From contig CANMRV010000006.1 of assembly GCA_947500435.1 (NCBI GenBank), positions 1-64,000 on the forward strand: DNA of 64,000 nt, in the 5' to 3' direction. The translations under genes were made by a program, and so were the position numbers. How positions within the stretch are numbered: position 1 is the first letter of the stretch; the number at the start of each line of letters is the position of its first letter. Below are positions 18,211 through 27,254 of the stretch, piece after piece. The notes under the pieces are model-generated. The model was not told where the DNA came from. It worked only from the letters and a program-made list of their open reading frames with translations, and did no database searches. This DNA is from an uncultured Flavobacteriaceae bacterium (GTDB lineage: Bacteria > Bacteroidota > Bacteroidia > Flavobacteriales > Flavobacteriaceae).

Positions 18211-19263
18211 TTAGATGCGGTTTAATTTAATTGGATAGGTTTTTCCTGAAGCCCACTGTGGTACATAAAGGTTTTCATCATTGTCTACAAGAACATCATG
18301 TGGATTTCTAAAGGTTTTTCCATCAAAAAGAGGGGCTGTTAATTTCCCATCGATATATTCAGGAGGGCTTCCGCCTGGAAGTGAAACTACTTTATTATCC
18401 TTATCTAGTACTGCCAACATGCCATCCCAAGAGTCCCAAGTTTTGGTTACGATAACCGCAAAATAAATGTTTTCTCCATGGATTACAGGTCTGCAAATAG
18501 AACATCCTGGAAGGGAAATAGTTTCCAGATGTTTTCCATCCAAAGAAAAACATTTGAATTCTTGACTGGCTCTAGATGTAATCAACAAAGTAGGATTTGC
18601 AGCATTACGTGTATCCAAGGTAATTCCGTGACAGCAGTTGAATTGACTATCTTCGTTTCCACTGCCGCCAAAATGACCCATATATTCACCTTTGGCACTA
18701 TAATGAATGATGAAGTTTTTACCATAGCCGTCAGCTACAAAAAAATCTCCACCCGGCATTATCGCGGTTTCCGTGGGTAAGAATTGGTCATCACTAGTAT
18801 ATCCTTCAACTTCTTTCGGACGGTTAATCGTCATAATTATTTTTCCATCTAAAGTTGTTTTATGAACTTGATGGGTCTCTGGATCGGTAATTAATAAAAA
18901 CTGGTCACTTCCTTCTCCAGCAATTGACAACCCATGTGCTCCTGGAAATTCAGTTCCCCAAGAGGATAAAACCTTTCCTGACTTATCGTAGATAATAATG
19001 TTATTGTTATCCGCACCAGTAGTGGTCATGAAAATGCGTCCTTGGGAATCAAGTACCATTTCATGGCAATCATTTACCGGAATCTTTGAAGGGTCTTGTA
19101 CGCCCCATTCTTTGTCAACCGTATATTTGAATTCTCCATGGCCGACTATTTCTTTGGTGCCTTTCGAATGTGTAATTCCGAAAGTATAATTCGGTAGAAC
19201 AATTCCAGCTGTTGCCGCAACTGCCGTTTTCTTTATAAAATTTCTTCTGTTTTGGTTGATCAT
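18211..19263 (-). CDS. Tat-exported NHL-repeat beta-propeller protein
   Basis: The 350-residue protein starts with a twin-arginine signal (NRRNFIKK followed by a hydrophobic Ala-rich stretch). The remainder looks like a six-bladed NHL/SMP-30-like propeller: repeated G-x-F/I-hydrophobic-D units such as GRIFMTTTG, GDFFVADGYG, HGITLDTRNA and FRNPHDVLVDNDENLYVPQW. CCHGI and CSICR cysteines may bind metal or form disulfides. Such propellers bind ligands or catalyse lactone or amide chemistry; no specific reaction can be assigned. It lies between the DUF1501 and cytochrome-LRR genes with gaps of 12 and 9 bases, so it belongs to the same periplasmic module. Confidence 0.82.
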   Translation of the reverse strand: MINQNRRNFIKKTAVAATAGIVLPNYTFGITHSKGTKEIVGHGEFKYTVDKEWGVQDPSKIPVNDCHEMVLDSQGRIFMTTTGADNNNIIIYDKSGKVLSSWGTEFPGAHGLSIAGEGSDQFLLITDPETHQVHKTTLDGKIIMTINRPKEVEGYTSDDQFLPTETAIMPGGDFFVADGYGKNFIIHYSAKGEYMGHFGGSGNEDSQFNCCHGITLDTRNAANPTLLITSRASQEFKCFSLDGKHLETISLPGCSICRPVIHGENIYFAVIVTKTWDSWDGMLAVLDKDNKVVSLPGGSPPEYIDGKLTAPLFDGKTFRNPHDVLVDNDENLYVPQWASGKTYPIKLNRI

Positions 19264-19275
19264 ATTATTTAAATT

Positions 19276-20739
19276 TTAAGCGAGAATTTCTTTTACAACT
19301 TCACCATGTACATCGGTAAGTCGGTACCTACGACCTTGAGATTTGAATGTAAGACGTTCATGGTCAACACCCAATAAGTGCATTAAAGTGGCTTGAAAAT
19401 CATGAACATGAACAGGTCTTTGTACCACATTATATCCAAAATCATCTGTAGCTCCGATGGAAAATCCTTTTTTAACGCCGGCACCAGCCATAAAAAGGGT
19501 AAAACATTTTGGGTGATGATCTCGACCGAAATTCGTGTCGGTCAACTGCCCTTGAGAATAATTAGTTCTTCCAAATTCCCCTCCCCAAATGACCAAGGTA
19601 TCTTCTAAGAGGCCACGTTGTTTCAAATCTGTGATTAAAGCAGCCGTGGCCTGATCCGTTTCTTTACATTGCACTTTAATGGCATTGGGTAAATTACCAT
19701 GTTGATCCCAACCTTGATGGTACAATTGAATGAATTTTACATCTCGTTCGGCAAGCCTTCTCGCAAGAAGACAGTTGGCTGCAAAGGTTCCGGGCTTTCT
19801 ACTGTCCTCACCATACATCTCATAAGTTGCATCAGACTCATCAGACGTATCCATGATTTCGGGTACAGAGGTCTGCATTCGAAAGGCCATTTCATATTGT
19901 GCCATTCGTGCTAAAATTTCTGGATCGCCAATATCTTGATGATTTATCTTTTCCAGCTTTTGAAGCTGATCTAATTGTTCTCGTCTGCTTGTACCGTCAA
20001 TTCCTGGTGGATTGGTTAAATACAATACCGGATCCTTGCCTGAACGGAACTGTACACCTTGATGCTGCGAGGGTAAAAAACCATTTCCCCAAGAACGGGA
20101 ATACAAAGGTTGACCATATTTATCTTTAGTTACTAAAACAACAAATTCTGGAAGATTTTTATTATCCGTACCTAAACCGTAGCTTACCCATGAACCCATG
20201 GAAGGTCTTCCCGGTAATTGAGACCCTGTTTGAAAGAATGTTACCGCTGGGTCATGATTTATAGCCTCGGTATACATTGATTTGATAAAGCAAAGTTCAT
20301 CAACGATTTTGGCAGTGTGTGGCATTAAATTACTCATCCAAGCGCCACTATCACCATGCTGCTTGAAGGTAAACGGTGATCCTGCAATAGGTAAACTAGC
20401 TTGCCCTGAGGACATTCCTGTAAGTCGTTGACCTTGTTGTACACTTTCTGGCAAGTCTTGCCCGTTCATTTTATTTAATAGGGGCTTATAATCAAACAAG
20501 TCTAACTGAGAAGGCGCACCACTTTGAAACAAATAGATTACGCGCTTCACCTTTGCTGGAAAATGAGGTTTTCCCAATACTCCGCCACCGTCATTCGGAT
20601 TTAAAATCAATGATTTTTCTTTGGCAAACAAACCCATTGGATCAAGCATTGAAGCCAACGAAAGTGCTCCCATACCCAAACTGGTTTTGGTCAAGAAATC
20701 GCGACGGGTGTAATTTTTATTTTCGTTGTGGGTACACAT
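19276..20739 (-). CDS. Tat-exported DUF1501 domain protein
   Basis: DUF1501 proteins belong to the alkaline-phosphatase/sulfatase-like fold and are abundant in Planctomycetes; their reaction is not established. The 487 residues begin with a Tat signal (YTRRDFLTKTSLGMGALSLA). The family features IYLFQSGAPSQLDLFDYKP, GSWVSYGLG, WGGEFGRT and GRDHHPKCFTLFMAGAGVKKG are present and the gene is intact. It starts 4 bases after the stop of the DUF1549/DUF1553 gene; that pairing is a recognised conserved unit in Planctomycetes and Verrucomicrobia. Periplasmic location is inferred from the Tat signal. Confidence 0.9.
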   Translation of the reverse strand: MCTHNENKNYTRRDFLTKTSLGMGALSLASMLDPMGLFAKEKSLILNPNDGGGVLGKPHFPAKVKRVIYLFQSGAPSQLDLFDYKPLLNKMNGQDLPESVQQGQRLTGMSSGQASLPIAGSPFTFKQHGDSGAWMSNLMPHTAKIVDELCFIKSMYTEAINHDPAVTFFQTGSQLPGRPSMGSWVSYGLGTDNKNLPEFVVLVTKDKYGQPLYSRSWGNGFLPSQHQGVQFRSGKDPVLYLTNPPGIDGTSRREQLDQLQKLEKINHQDIGDPEILARMAQYEMAFRMQTSVPEIMDTSDESDATYEMYGEDSRKPGTFAANCLLARRLAERDVKFIQLYHQGWDQHGNLPNAIKVQCKETDQATAALITDLKQRGLLEDTLVIWGGEFGRTNYSQGQLTDTNFGRDHHPKCFTLFMAGAGVKKGFSIGATDDFGYNVVQRPVHVHDFQATLMHLLGVDHERLTFKSQGRRYRLTDVHGEVVKEILA

Positions 20740-20743
20740 AATT

Positions 20744-23700
20744 TTATCGCTTCATATAAGTTTCGTCATGATTCAACATTGTATTTGCCACTATCGTTAA
20801 TGCTGCCGTTTTGACTTTGTCCAAGGCTTGATCTACCTGTTTTTTCCCAACGGAAAGTAACTCCTTCGCCTCCTTTGGTTTTGTATTGAAACGTAATGCC
20901 TGTTGGTCGTACAGTTCTTTTAGGATTTCTTTTTCTTCTTCTTTAGGATTGCGACTTATTGCTAGGCGAAAACCATATGCAATTTGATCATCTAAGGAAT
21001 TTCCACCCTCTTTTTGCATACGTTGTGCAAGTATTTTTGATGCCTCCACAAATTGAGTGTCGTTCAAAAGAACCAAAGCCTGTAGAGGCGTATTGGTATT
21101 TTCTCGCTTTACAATGCAAACTTCACGGCTGGGAACATCAAATGCTGTCATAGCAGGATGCGGAGAGGTTCTTCGTATAAAAGTATAAAGTCCCCTGCGA
21201 TAGAGACTGTCTCCTTCAGATTCTTTGTAATTCAAAAGTTTATGCGAGAAGCTATTCTTTTCAATCCATAGTTTGCCTGGCTGGTATGGTTTGACACTCT
21301 TACCACCCAGATGCTGCACCAAAAGCCCACTTGCGGCAAGTGCATTATCACGAATCATTTCAGCAGGCAAACGATAACTATTGCTCCTCGCCAAAAAGAT
21401 ATTGTTAGGGTCTTTTTCTCGCAGTTCTTTTGAGGATTCGGAGGATTGCCGGTAGGTGTGTGACATCACCATGGTTTTAAGTAATGCCTTTACATCCCAT
21501 CCACTTTCCATAAATTCAACCGCGAGCCAATCAATAAGTTGAGGATGTGTTGGTAAAGCACCTTGTACACCGAAATCTTGTGGAGTGCTTACCAAGCCGT
21601 TTCCAAATAGCATTTGCCAATAGCGGTTTATGGTTACCCTAGCGGTAAGTGGGTTATCATCGGCGAAAAGCCATTTTGAAAGTCCCAATCTATTTTTTGG
21701 ATACTCATCAGGGAATGTCGGAAGTACTTCTGGAGTCATCGCTTCAACTTCGTAAATGGGTTGGCTATAGTCGCCGCGGTCGTACGCAAATGCTTGTCTT
21801 TTTTTTGGCATTTCTTCCATAACCATAACTTCCATGACGTTTTCCATTAGTTCAAGCCGATTTACACGAAGTTTCTGGAGTTCTTTTTGAAGGATATCAA
21901 CTTTTGGAGATTGATTAATTGAAAATTCTGCAACTAGATTTTTCGGAATGGGTTTAAAAGAAGTTTCTGCGCCCATAAGAATCATCATTTCGGCCTCGCT
22001 TAATTCGCGGTCATACAATCGGATTTCGTCAAGTGCACCTTTAAATATGCCATTTTCACCTGTAAAACCACGATAGCTCTTTGCTACTCTTACGGGTTGG
22101 TTATACACTGTATGTACAGCGGAACGAACCGTTTTAATCGATTTGTAGAGTTTGTCATATGTAATCTCAGCACCTGTCTTTTTTCCATCAATAAATAGGG
22201 TCAATCCTTTCGCATTTCCTGAACCATCATAGGAAAAGGCAACATGTTTCCATTCGTTTACTTTTATAGAATCTTTTGATTTTACATGAATGTAGTTATG
22301 TGGAAGGGAATGGATTAAACGGGCGTTCAAATAGTTCAGGCTATCTAAGTAAAAATCCCATCCACGCCAAAAATTATTTTTTTCCCCGGAAGTACCAATG
22401 AGTTGTTGTGTTTTGAGCTTTTCACGTTTTGTAGTATTCATCCATAGAGCCCCAGAGAAAGCATCGGTAAATTCGAAATTGGGTACGTTTCTAAGAAATA
22501 CATCATCGTATTCTCCTGTAAACACCAATGCATTCCCTTTTTTTCCTTTTGTTATTTCGGGTGCTTTTGAAGAGGTTGCATGTTTGTTATTATCAACCCA
22601 ATAGGTGTTTCCTTTTTTAGTTAATCCATCCAAAGGATAGTAATCAACTAGTCCATCATCTTTTATGTTTTTAGGCAGGCCCTCTATATATACATTTAAA
22701 TCAGCGAGTTCTTTTTTGGTCAGTTGTAATTGTTTCTCTTTCGACTGAATGGATTTTTCAAGCGACTGTAACTCCTTTTCGGTTTGTTCATCAGGTAAGG
22801 CTAACATAGGACCATAGTTGCCGTCATCACCTGTCATACCCAATTCTTTTACATTATTGAAAAAGGCGGTCAATTGAAAATAGTCTTTTTGAGAAATGGG
22901 ATCAAACTTATGGTCATGGCACCGAGCGCAGGCGACGGTTAACCCCATAAGGGCAGTACCAACGGTTTCTGCTCTATCCCAAACATAATTTAGGCGGAAT
23001 TCTTCCTCAATTGCACCACCTTCTGCAGTCATTGGATGATTTCTATTAAAAGCTGTGGCTAACTTTTGATTTTTGGTGGAATTCGGTAGAAGATCGCCAG
23101 CCAGCTGCCATGTAACAAATTGGTCATACGGCATATTTTCTTTAAACGAATTGATTACCCAATCACGCCAAGGCCACATGAGTCGCCAGCCATCAGCATG
23201 CAATCCATGGGAATCTGCATATCGAGAAATATCCAACCAATCTACCGCAAGACGTTCTGCAGTTGTGTCGGTCTGCAATAATCGATCTACGACTTTTTCA
23301 TAAGCTTCCGGACTATCATCTTTTAGAAAGGCATCTATTTCAGATATTGTGGGGGGCAGGCCGGTGAGATCCATACTTACCCTTCGAATTAGCCTTTCTT
23401 TATCCACTTCGAGAGAAGGTTCGAATCCGTTTTGTTGAAGTTGTCTTTGTATGAAATAATCAATTTCATTGTTCGCCTTCCAAGCCACATTTTCTACTGG
23501 TCTGGATTCTGATTTTTCCGGTTTTGCAAAAGCCCAATGTGCTTTCCATTCGGCACCTTGTTCAATCCATTTTATAATCAAAGCTTTTTCCTGTGCTGAA
23601 AGGGAAAGATTTGACTCAGGAGGAGGCATTTGAATTTCAAGGTCATCACTTAATATTCTGTTGACACTCTCACTGCTTCCAGGTTTTCCAGAAACAAACG

Positions 23701-23962
23701 CTCGTTCGCCGCTAGCCAACTTTCTAAAAGCTTCTTCTTCTAGGTCTAGGCGTAGTCCTGCTTGCCTGGTATTTGCATCAGGCCCGTGACAGCTGTAACA
23801 ACGGTCAGAGAGAATAGGTTTTACATGAAAATTAAAATCTACTTCTTCAGGTAATGACTGGTATGCGATTTCTACTTCCTCAGGAATATTAGGACCGCAA
23901 GACATGGCAAGCATCATAAGGCAAAGCAATTCGATTTTGAGTATTTCAATATTTTTAAGCAT
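20744..23962 (-). CDS. DUF1549/DUF1553 haem lipoprotein with LamG-like insert (Planctomycete PSCyt1 type)
   Basis: This large 1072-residue lipoprotein (lipobox LAMSC, Cys22) has in order: a PSCyt1 haem domain with CYSCH at 55-59 and QMPPP; a DUF1549 domain (LTGLPPTISEIDAFL, DWLDISRYADSHG, CARCHDHKFDPI with a second CxxCH); a concanavalin/LamG-like segment around 430-650 (LVFTGEYDDV, GALDEIRLYDREL); and DUF1553 (NRYWQMLFGNGLV, HPQLIDWLAVEFMESGWD, NTPLQALVLLND). It is the first gene of the operon and the likely anchor of the module in the outer or inner membrane. The LamG-like part suggests carbohydrate binding. The catalytic activity is unknown. Confidence 0.9.
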   Translation of the reverse strand: MLKNIEILKIELLCLMMLAMSCGPNIPEEVEIAYQSLPEEVDFNFHVKPILSDRCYSCHGPDANTRQAGLRLDLEEEAFRKLASGERAFVSGKPGSSESVNRILSDDLEIQMPPPESNLSLSAQEKALIIKWIEQGAEWKAHWAFAKPEKSESRPVENVAWKANNEIDYFIQRQLQQNGFEPSLEVDKERLIRRVSMDLTGLPPTISEIDAFLKDDSPEAYEKVVDRLLQTDTTAERLAVDWLDISRYADSHGLHADGWRLMWPWRDWVINSFKENMPYDQFVTWQLAGDLLPNSTKNQKLATAFNRNHPMTAEGGAIEEEFRLNYVWDRAETVGTALMGLTVACARCHDHKFDPISQKDYFQLTAFFNNVKELGMTGDDGNYGPMLALPDEQTEKELQSLEKSIQSKEKQLQLTKKELADLNVYIEGLPKNIKDDGLVDYYPLDGLTKKGNTYWVDNNKHATSSKAPEITKGKKGNALVFTGEYDDVFLRNVPNFEFTDAFSGALWMNTTKREKLKTQQLIGTSGEKNNFWRGWDFYLDSLNYLNARLIHSLPHNYIHVKSKDSIKVNEWKHVAFSYDGSGNAKGLTLFIDGKKTGAEITYDKLYKSIKTVRSAVHTVYNQPVRVAKSYRGFTGENGIFKGALDEIRLYDRELSEAEMMILMGAETSFKPIPKNLVAEFSINQSPKVDILQKELQKLRVNRLELMENVMEVMVMEEMPKKRQAFAYDRGDYSQPIYEVEAMTPEVLPTFPDEYPKNRLGLSKWLFADDNPLTARVTINRYWQMLFGNGLVSTPQDFGVQGALPTHPQLIDWLAVEFMESGWDVKALLKTMVMSHTYRQSSESSKELREKDPNNIFLARSNSYRLPAEMIRDNALAASGLLVQHLGGKSVKPYQPGKLWIEKNSFSHKLLNYKESEGDSLYRRGLYTFIRRTSPHPAMTAFDVPSREVCIVKRENTNTPLQALVLLNDTQFVEASKILAQRMQKEGGNSLDDQIAYGFRLAISRNPKEEEKEILKELYDQQALRFNTKPKEAKELLSVGKKQVDQALDKVKTAALTIVANTMLNHDETYMKR

Positions 23963-24157
23963 ACCAGCTTAAAAATACATTTTTTTGACCAATATGCTGG
24001 ATATTGAACCACGATAGCTCAAATCAGGTATCTTTTTGAACATTTGTAACAATAAGAAGAAGATTCCATCAGATTATTGGGAATGAAGATATAAGTGAAT
24101 AGGGATTTAAATAAGTTTTCAGAATACCAAATAAGTTTTACCTTAGCATCCTTCAAA

Positions 24158-24232
24158 GGGTTATTAGCTCAGTTGGTTTAGAGCGCTGCCTTGACAGGGC
24201 AGAGGTCACTGGTTCGAATCCAGTATGACCCA
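24158..24232 (+). tRNA. tRNA-Val (anticodon GAC)
   Basis: Acceptor GGGTTAT pairs with ATGACCC. The anticodon stem is CTGCC/GGCAG with loop TTGACAG, so the anticodon is GAC at 24193-24195 (reads GTC/GTT). The T arm GGTTCGAATCC is identical to that of the tRNA-Val(TAC) at 15.5 kb. A TACCTTAG element at about 24139-24146, one mismatch from TAnnTTTG, may be the promoter. No CCA is encoded; a T-run follows at 24234. Confidence 0.95.
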
Positions 24233-24239
24233 CTTTTTT

Positions 24240-25517
24240 TTAGATGAAGTCCAGAAGGCGTTCCAAAGCCATTCCTCGTGATCCTTTTATGAGTAAATCA
24301 GCTTCTTCCTTCAACGGATGTTCTTTTAGATAATCAGCTGCTGAGTCAAACGACACAAATGTTTTCATGGAAGTTTTAACACCATTGAAATTCTCACCTA
24401 TGAAATACACATCGGCAAAATCAAATTGTTTTGCCAAATCCGCAATGTTTTGATGTTCTTTAGGAGCAGTTTCTCCCAACTCAAACATGTCACCTAAGAA
24501 AGCTATTTTATTTTTACCCTCCATAGTTTTGAAATTTTCTAATGCTGCCTTCATACTTGTAGGGTTGGCATTGTAAGCATCTAGTATAATTCGATGTCCA
24601 TTCTTTTCTAGAATTTGTGATCGATTGTTTTCAGGGGTGTATGATTCGATGGCTTCTTTGACATCACTTAAAGGAACTCCAAAATACTTCCCCATAAGAA
24701 TTGCGATCGCACAATTTGTGAAATTATAGCTTCCTATTAGCCGGGAATTGATGTTGATATCTTCAACTTTGATTTCTACAAAAGGATTTGCTCCAACAAA
24801 TTCAATCTTATAGAATTGATGCTTATTGGTACTGAAACCAAACTTCTTAATATAACTTCCCAGCTTTTCAGACTGAATGGGGTCATCTACGTTTAAAAAA
24901 ACATTTCGTTCATGAGATAGTAGATAAGCGTACAACTCACTTTTTCCCTTAATCACTCCCTCTTCACTTCCAAAACCTTCTAGGTGTGCCTTTCCAAAAT
25001 TGGTAATGTATCCAAAATCCGGTTGAGCTATTCCGCATAAAAATTCAATTTCCTTTTGATGATTGGCACCCATTTCCACAATAGCGATTTCAGTATCTTT
25101 TTGGATGGAAAGCAAAGTAAGTGGAACGCCTATATGGTTGTTTAGGTTTCCAGCTGTAGCGATGGTTTTATACTTTTTGGAGAGTACAACATTGATAAGT
25201 TCCTTAGTTGTGGTTTTGCCATTGCTCCCGGTAAGGCTTATAACTTTTGCTGAACTTTGGTTTCGGTGGTATGTTGCTAATTCTTGTAGTGTTTCCAGAA
25301 CGTTGGGCACCAAAATGTAGGCATCCGATTTGACGTATTCTTTTTCATCAATAACTACATATTTGGCTCCTTTTTGTAGCGCATCCGAAGCAAATTTATT
25401 TCCGTTGAAATTATCCCCCTTAAGAGCAAAGAAGATACAGTTTTTGGTAATTTTTCGGGTGTCAGTACAAACATTGGAGAACTCCAAAAAAATGGAATGC
25501 AAATCGGCTATATTCAT
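24240..25517 (-). CDS. murF: UDP-N-acetylmuramoyl-tripeptide--D-alanyl-D-alanine ligase
   Basis: This ligase adds D-Ala-D-Ala to the UDP-MurNAc-tripeptide in peptidoglycan precursor synthesis, in the cytoplasm. The ATP loop is SLTGSNGKTTTKEL, followed by NLNNHIGVPLTLL, VEMGANHQKEIEFL and ITNFGKAHLEGFG. The C-terminal domain has ILDAYNANPTSM and FLGDMFELG, which distinguish MurF from other Mur ligases. The longest frame begins at 25547, but that lies inside the gldJ terminator hairpin. The second Met, at 25517 (MNIADLH), gives a normal 425-residue protein and is preferred. It is downstream of gldJ on the same strand. Confidence 0.95.
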   Translation of the reverse strand: MNIADLHSIFLEFSNVCTDTRKITKNCIFFALKGDNFNGNKFASDALQKGAKYVVIDEKEYVKSDAYILVPNVLETLQELATYHRNQSSAKVISLTGSNGKTTTKELINVVLSKKYKTIATAGNLNNHIGVPLTLLSIQKDTEIAIVEMGANHQKEIEFLCGIAQPDFGYITNFGKAHLEGFGSEEGVIKGKSELYAYLLSHERNVFLNVDDPIQSEKLGSYIKKFGFSTNKHQFYKIEFVGANPFVEIKVEDININSRLIGSYNFTNCAIAILMGKYFGVPLSDVKEAIESYTPENNRSQILEKNGHRIILDAYNANPTSMKAALENFKTMEGKNKIAFLGDMFELGETAPKEHQNIADLAKQFDFADVYFIGENFNGVKTSMKTFVSFDSAADYLKEHPLKEEADLLIKGSRGMALERLLDFI

Positions 25518-25530
25518 AAAACAAAAGTAT

Positions 25531-25560
25531 AAAAAAAGCCCCGACATAAATGTCAGGGCT
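25531..25560 (-). terminator. Terminator after gldJ
   Basis: On the minus strand, AGCCCTGACA pairs with TGTCGGGGCT (one T-G wobble) across a 4-base TTTA loop and is followed by seven Ts. It lies 24 bases after the gldJ stop codon and just ahead of murF. Confidence 0.85.
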
Positions 25561-25583
25561 CTCTATCTTTCTATAGCAAATTC

Positions 25584-27254
25584 TTATTTTGCTTTCTTAC
25601 CTCTAGGAGTTTTGTTTTTCGTCTTCGATTTAGAACCTACCCTAGACATTGCGCATCTAAAGCCAATATAATCTGTTGCCATATATTGTGGCAAGTATCT
25701 ACGTTGTGCAGGATCTAACCAATAAGCTCTATCTCTCCATGAACCTCCTTTGAATACACGAACCTCGTCGTTAATCAAAGTTGTTCTGTTGTTAGACTGG
25801 TCATATTGACGTGTAATTTTTCCTGCAGAATCACGCTCGACTTTATGCTTAGGCGAATCGTACATTTTTCTTTGATTCTCACCGTCTTCTTCGTCATTAA
25901 ATTGGTCAAAGAATCGTGAAGAACCTGGGTCACCATCTCTATAAGCTCTGTTGTCACTAGAGTCAAAGTTGGTTCTTAAATAGGTTTCTTCTTCGTCAAC
26001 AGGAACCATTTTGATTTCTCCTGGAAGGTTAACAGCTACTACTTTGCCATTTGGAAGGGTGTCATAAACAACTGAATCTCTTAAGATGTTTACTTTACCA
26101 TCTTCTCCAATTGCTGTTTTCATATAGATGTTACCTCTATAGTAGTTGAAATCACTTACTTCATCATCAACAATTGGTCGGTATACATCAGATACCCATT
26201 CAGCGACGTTACCAGCCATATCATACAATCCAAGATCATTCGGCTTGTACGACATTACTTCTGCAGTAATATCAGCACCATCATCAGACCATCCTGCGAT
26301 TCCACCGTAATCACCTTTTCCTTGTTTGAAGTTAGCTAACTGGTCACCTCTACCAACACGTTGTCCGTTTCTGGTGTAGTCACCTTCCCAAGGGTATTTT
26401 TTTCTTCCTCTGTAATTGTTGTACTCACGTGAACCTTGATTCGCCTGAGCAGCATATTCCCACTCAGTTTCAGTTGGTAATCTATATTCTGGTGAAATAA
26501 TACCTGTGCTTCTATTTGCGAATGTGTTTACACTATCCTTTTTCATCTTTCCTTGTAAGGAATCGATTTGACCGTTGTATACAGACTCAGGTCTGTTCAA
26601 ATAAGCTTCAGTACTAAAGGTACCTTCAACTTCACCAGATGCAGCTTTGTATTTCGCTTCAGGAGATAAGTATCCTTCTTTTTCCAACAATACCTCATTG
26701 ACACGGTCAGTTCTCCACTCGGCGAATTGTGTCGCTTGAATCCAGTTTACACCAACCACAGGATATTCTGCATATGCTGGGTGACGTAAATAGTTATTTG
26801 TCATCGTTTCGTTGAAACCCAATCTGTTTCTCCAAACCAAGGTATCAGGTAAAGCACCTTTGTATATGTTCGTGTATTTTGGATTTTCTGGAGGATAAAC
26901 ACTCTTCAAGTAATCTAAATACTCGAGGTACATAACATTGGTAACCTCCGTTTCGTCCATGTAAAAAGACTGCACGTGTTGCGAAGTTGGTGTATTGTTC
27001 CAATCGTGCATGACATCATCTTGCACTTTACCTTTGGTGAAAGTACCACCTTCTACAAATACTAGACCAGGAGCAGTTTCCTGCTCTTTAAAATCAGTAT
27101 TGAATTGGAAACCTCCTTCTTTGTCATTTATTTTCCAACCTGTAGCTCTTGAGACGCTTTTAGAAGAACCAGAAGATTTTTTACAGCTGGTGACTGTAAA
27201 ACCTCCCGCTATGACGGCACAAGAAAGTACAACTTTGATAAACTGTTTTTTCAT
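25584..27254 (-). CDS. gldJ: Gliding motility lipoprotein GldJ
   Basis: GldJ is a lipoprotein required for gliding and type IX secretion in Flavobacterium johnsoniae, where it stabilises GldK and other secretion components. The 556 residues begin with a lipoprotein signal (VTSC, Cys24). The body is an FGE-sulfatase-type fold: APGLVFVEGGTFTKG, MDETEVTNVMYLEYL, YPVVGVNWIQATQFAEW, YRLPTETEWEYAA, LGLYDMAGNVAEWVSD, RVFKGGSWRDRAYWL and YIGFRCAMS. The C-terminus is Lys-rich. It has no catalytic role by analogy with GldJ and GldK. It diverges from porV across an intergenic gap. Confidence 0.93.
   Translation of the reverse strand: MKKQFIKVVLSCAVIAGGFTVTSCKKSSGSSKSVSRATGWKINDKEGGFQFNTDFKEQETAPGLVFVEGGTFTKGKVQDDVMHDWNNTPTSQHVQSFYMDETEVTNVMYLEYLDYLKSVYPPENPKYTNIYKGALPDTLVWRNRLGFNETMTNNYLRHPAYAEYPVVGVNWIQATQFAEWRTDRVNEVLLEKEGYLSPEAKYKAASGEVEGTFSTEAYLNRPESVYNGQIDSLQGKMKKDSVNTFANRSTGIISPEYRLPTETEWEYAAQANQGSREYNNYRGRKKYPWEGDYTRNGQRVGRGDQLANFKQGKGDYGGIAGWSDDGADITAEVMSYKPNDLGLYDMAGNVAEWVSDVYRPIVDDEVSDFNYYRGNIYMKTAIGEDGKVNILRDSVVYDTLPNGKVVAVNLPGEIKMVPVDEEETYLRTNFDSSDNRAYRDGDPGSSRFFDQFNDEEDGENQRKMYDSPKHKVERDSAGKITRQYDQSNNRTTLINDEVRVFKGGSWRDRAYWLDPAQRRYLPQYMATDYIGFRCAMSRVGSKSKTKNKTPRGKKAK

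Noticed and set aside
23961-23999. CCAGC/GCTGG inverted repeat ahead of the DUF1549/DUF1553 gene
   Set aside because: Only five bases per arm with a mismatched extension, overlapping the start codon; likely chance.
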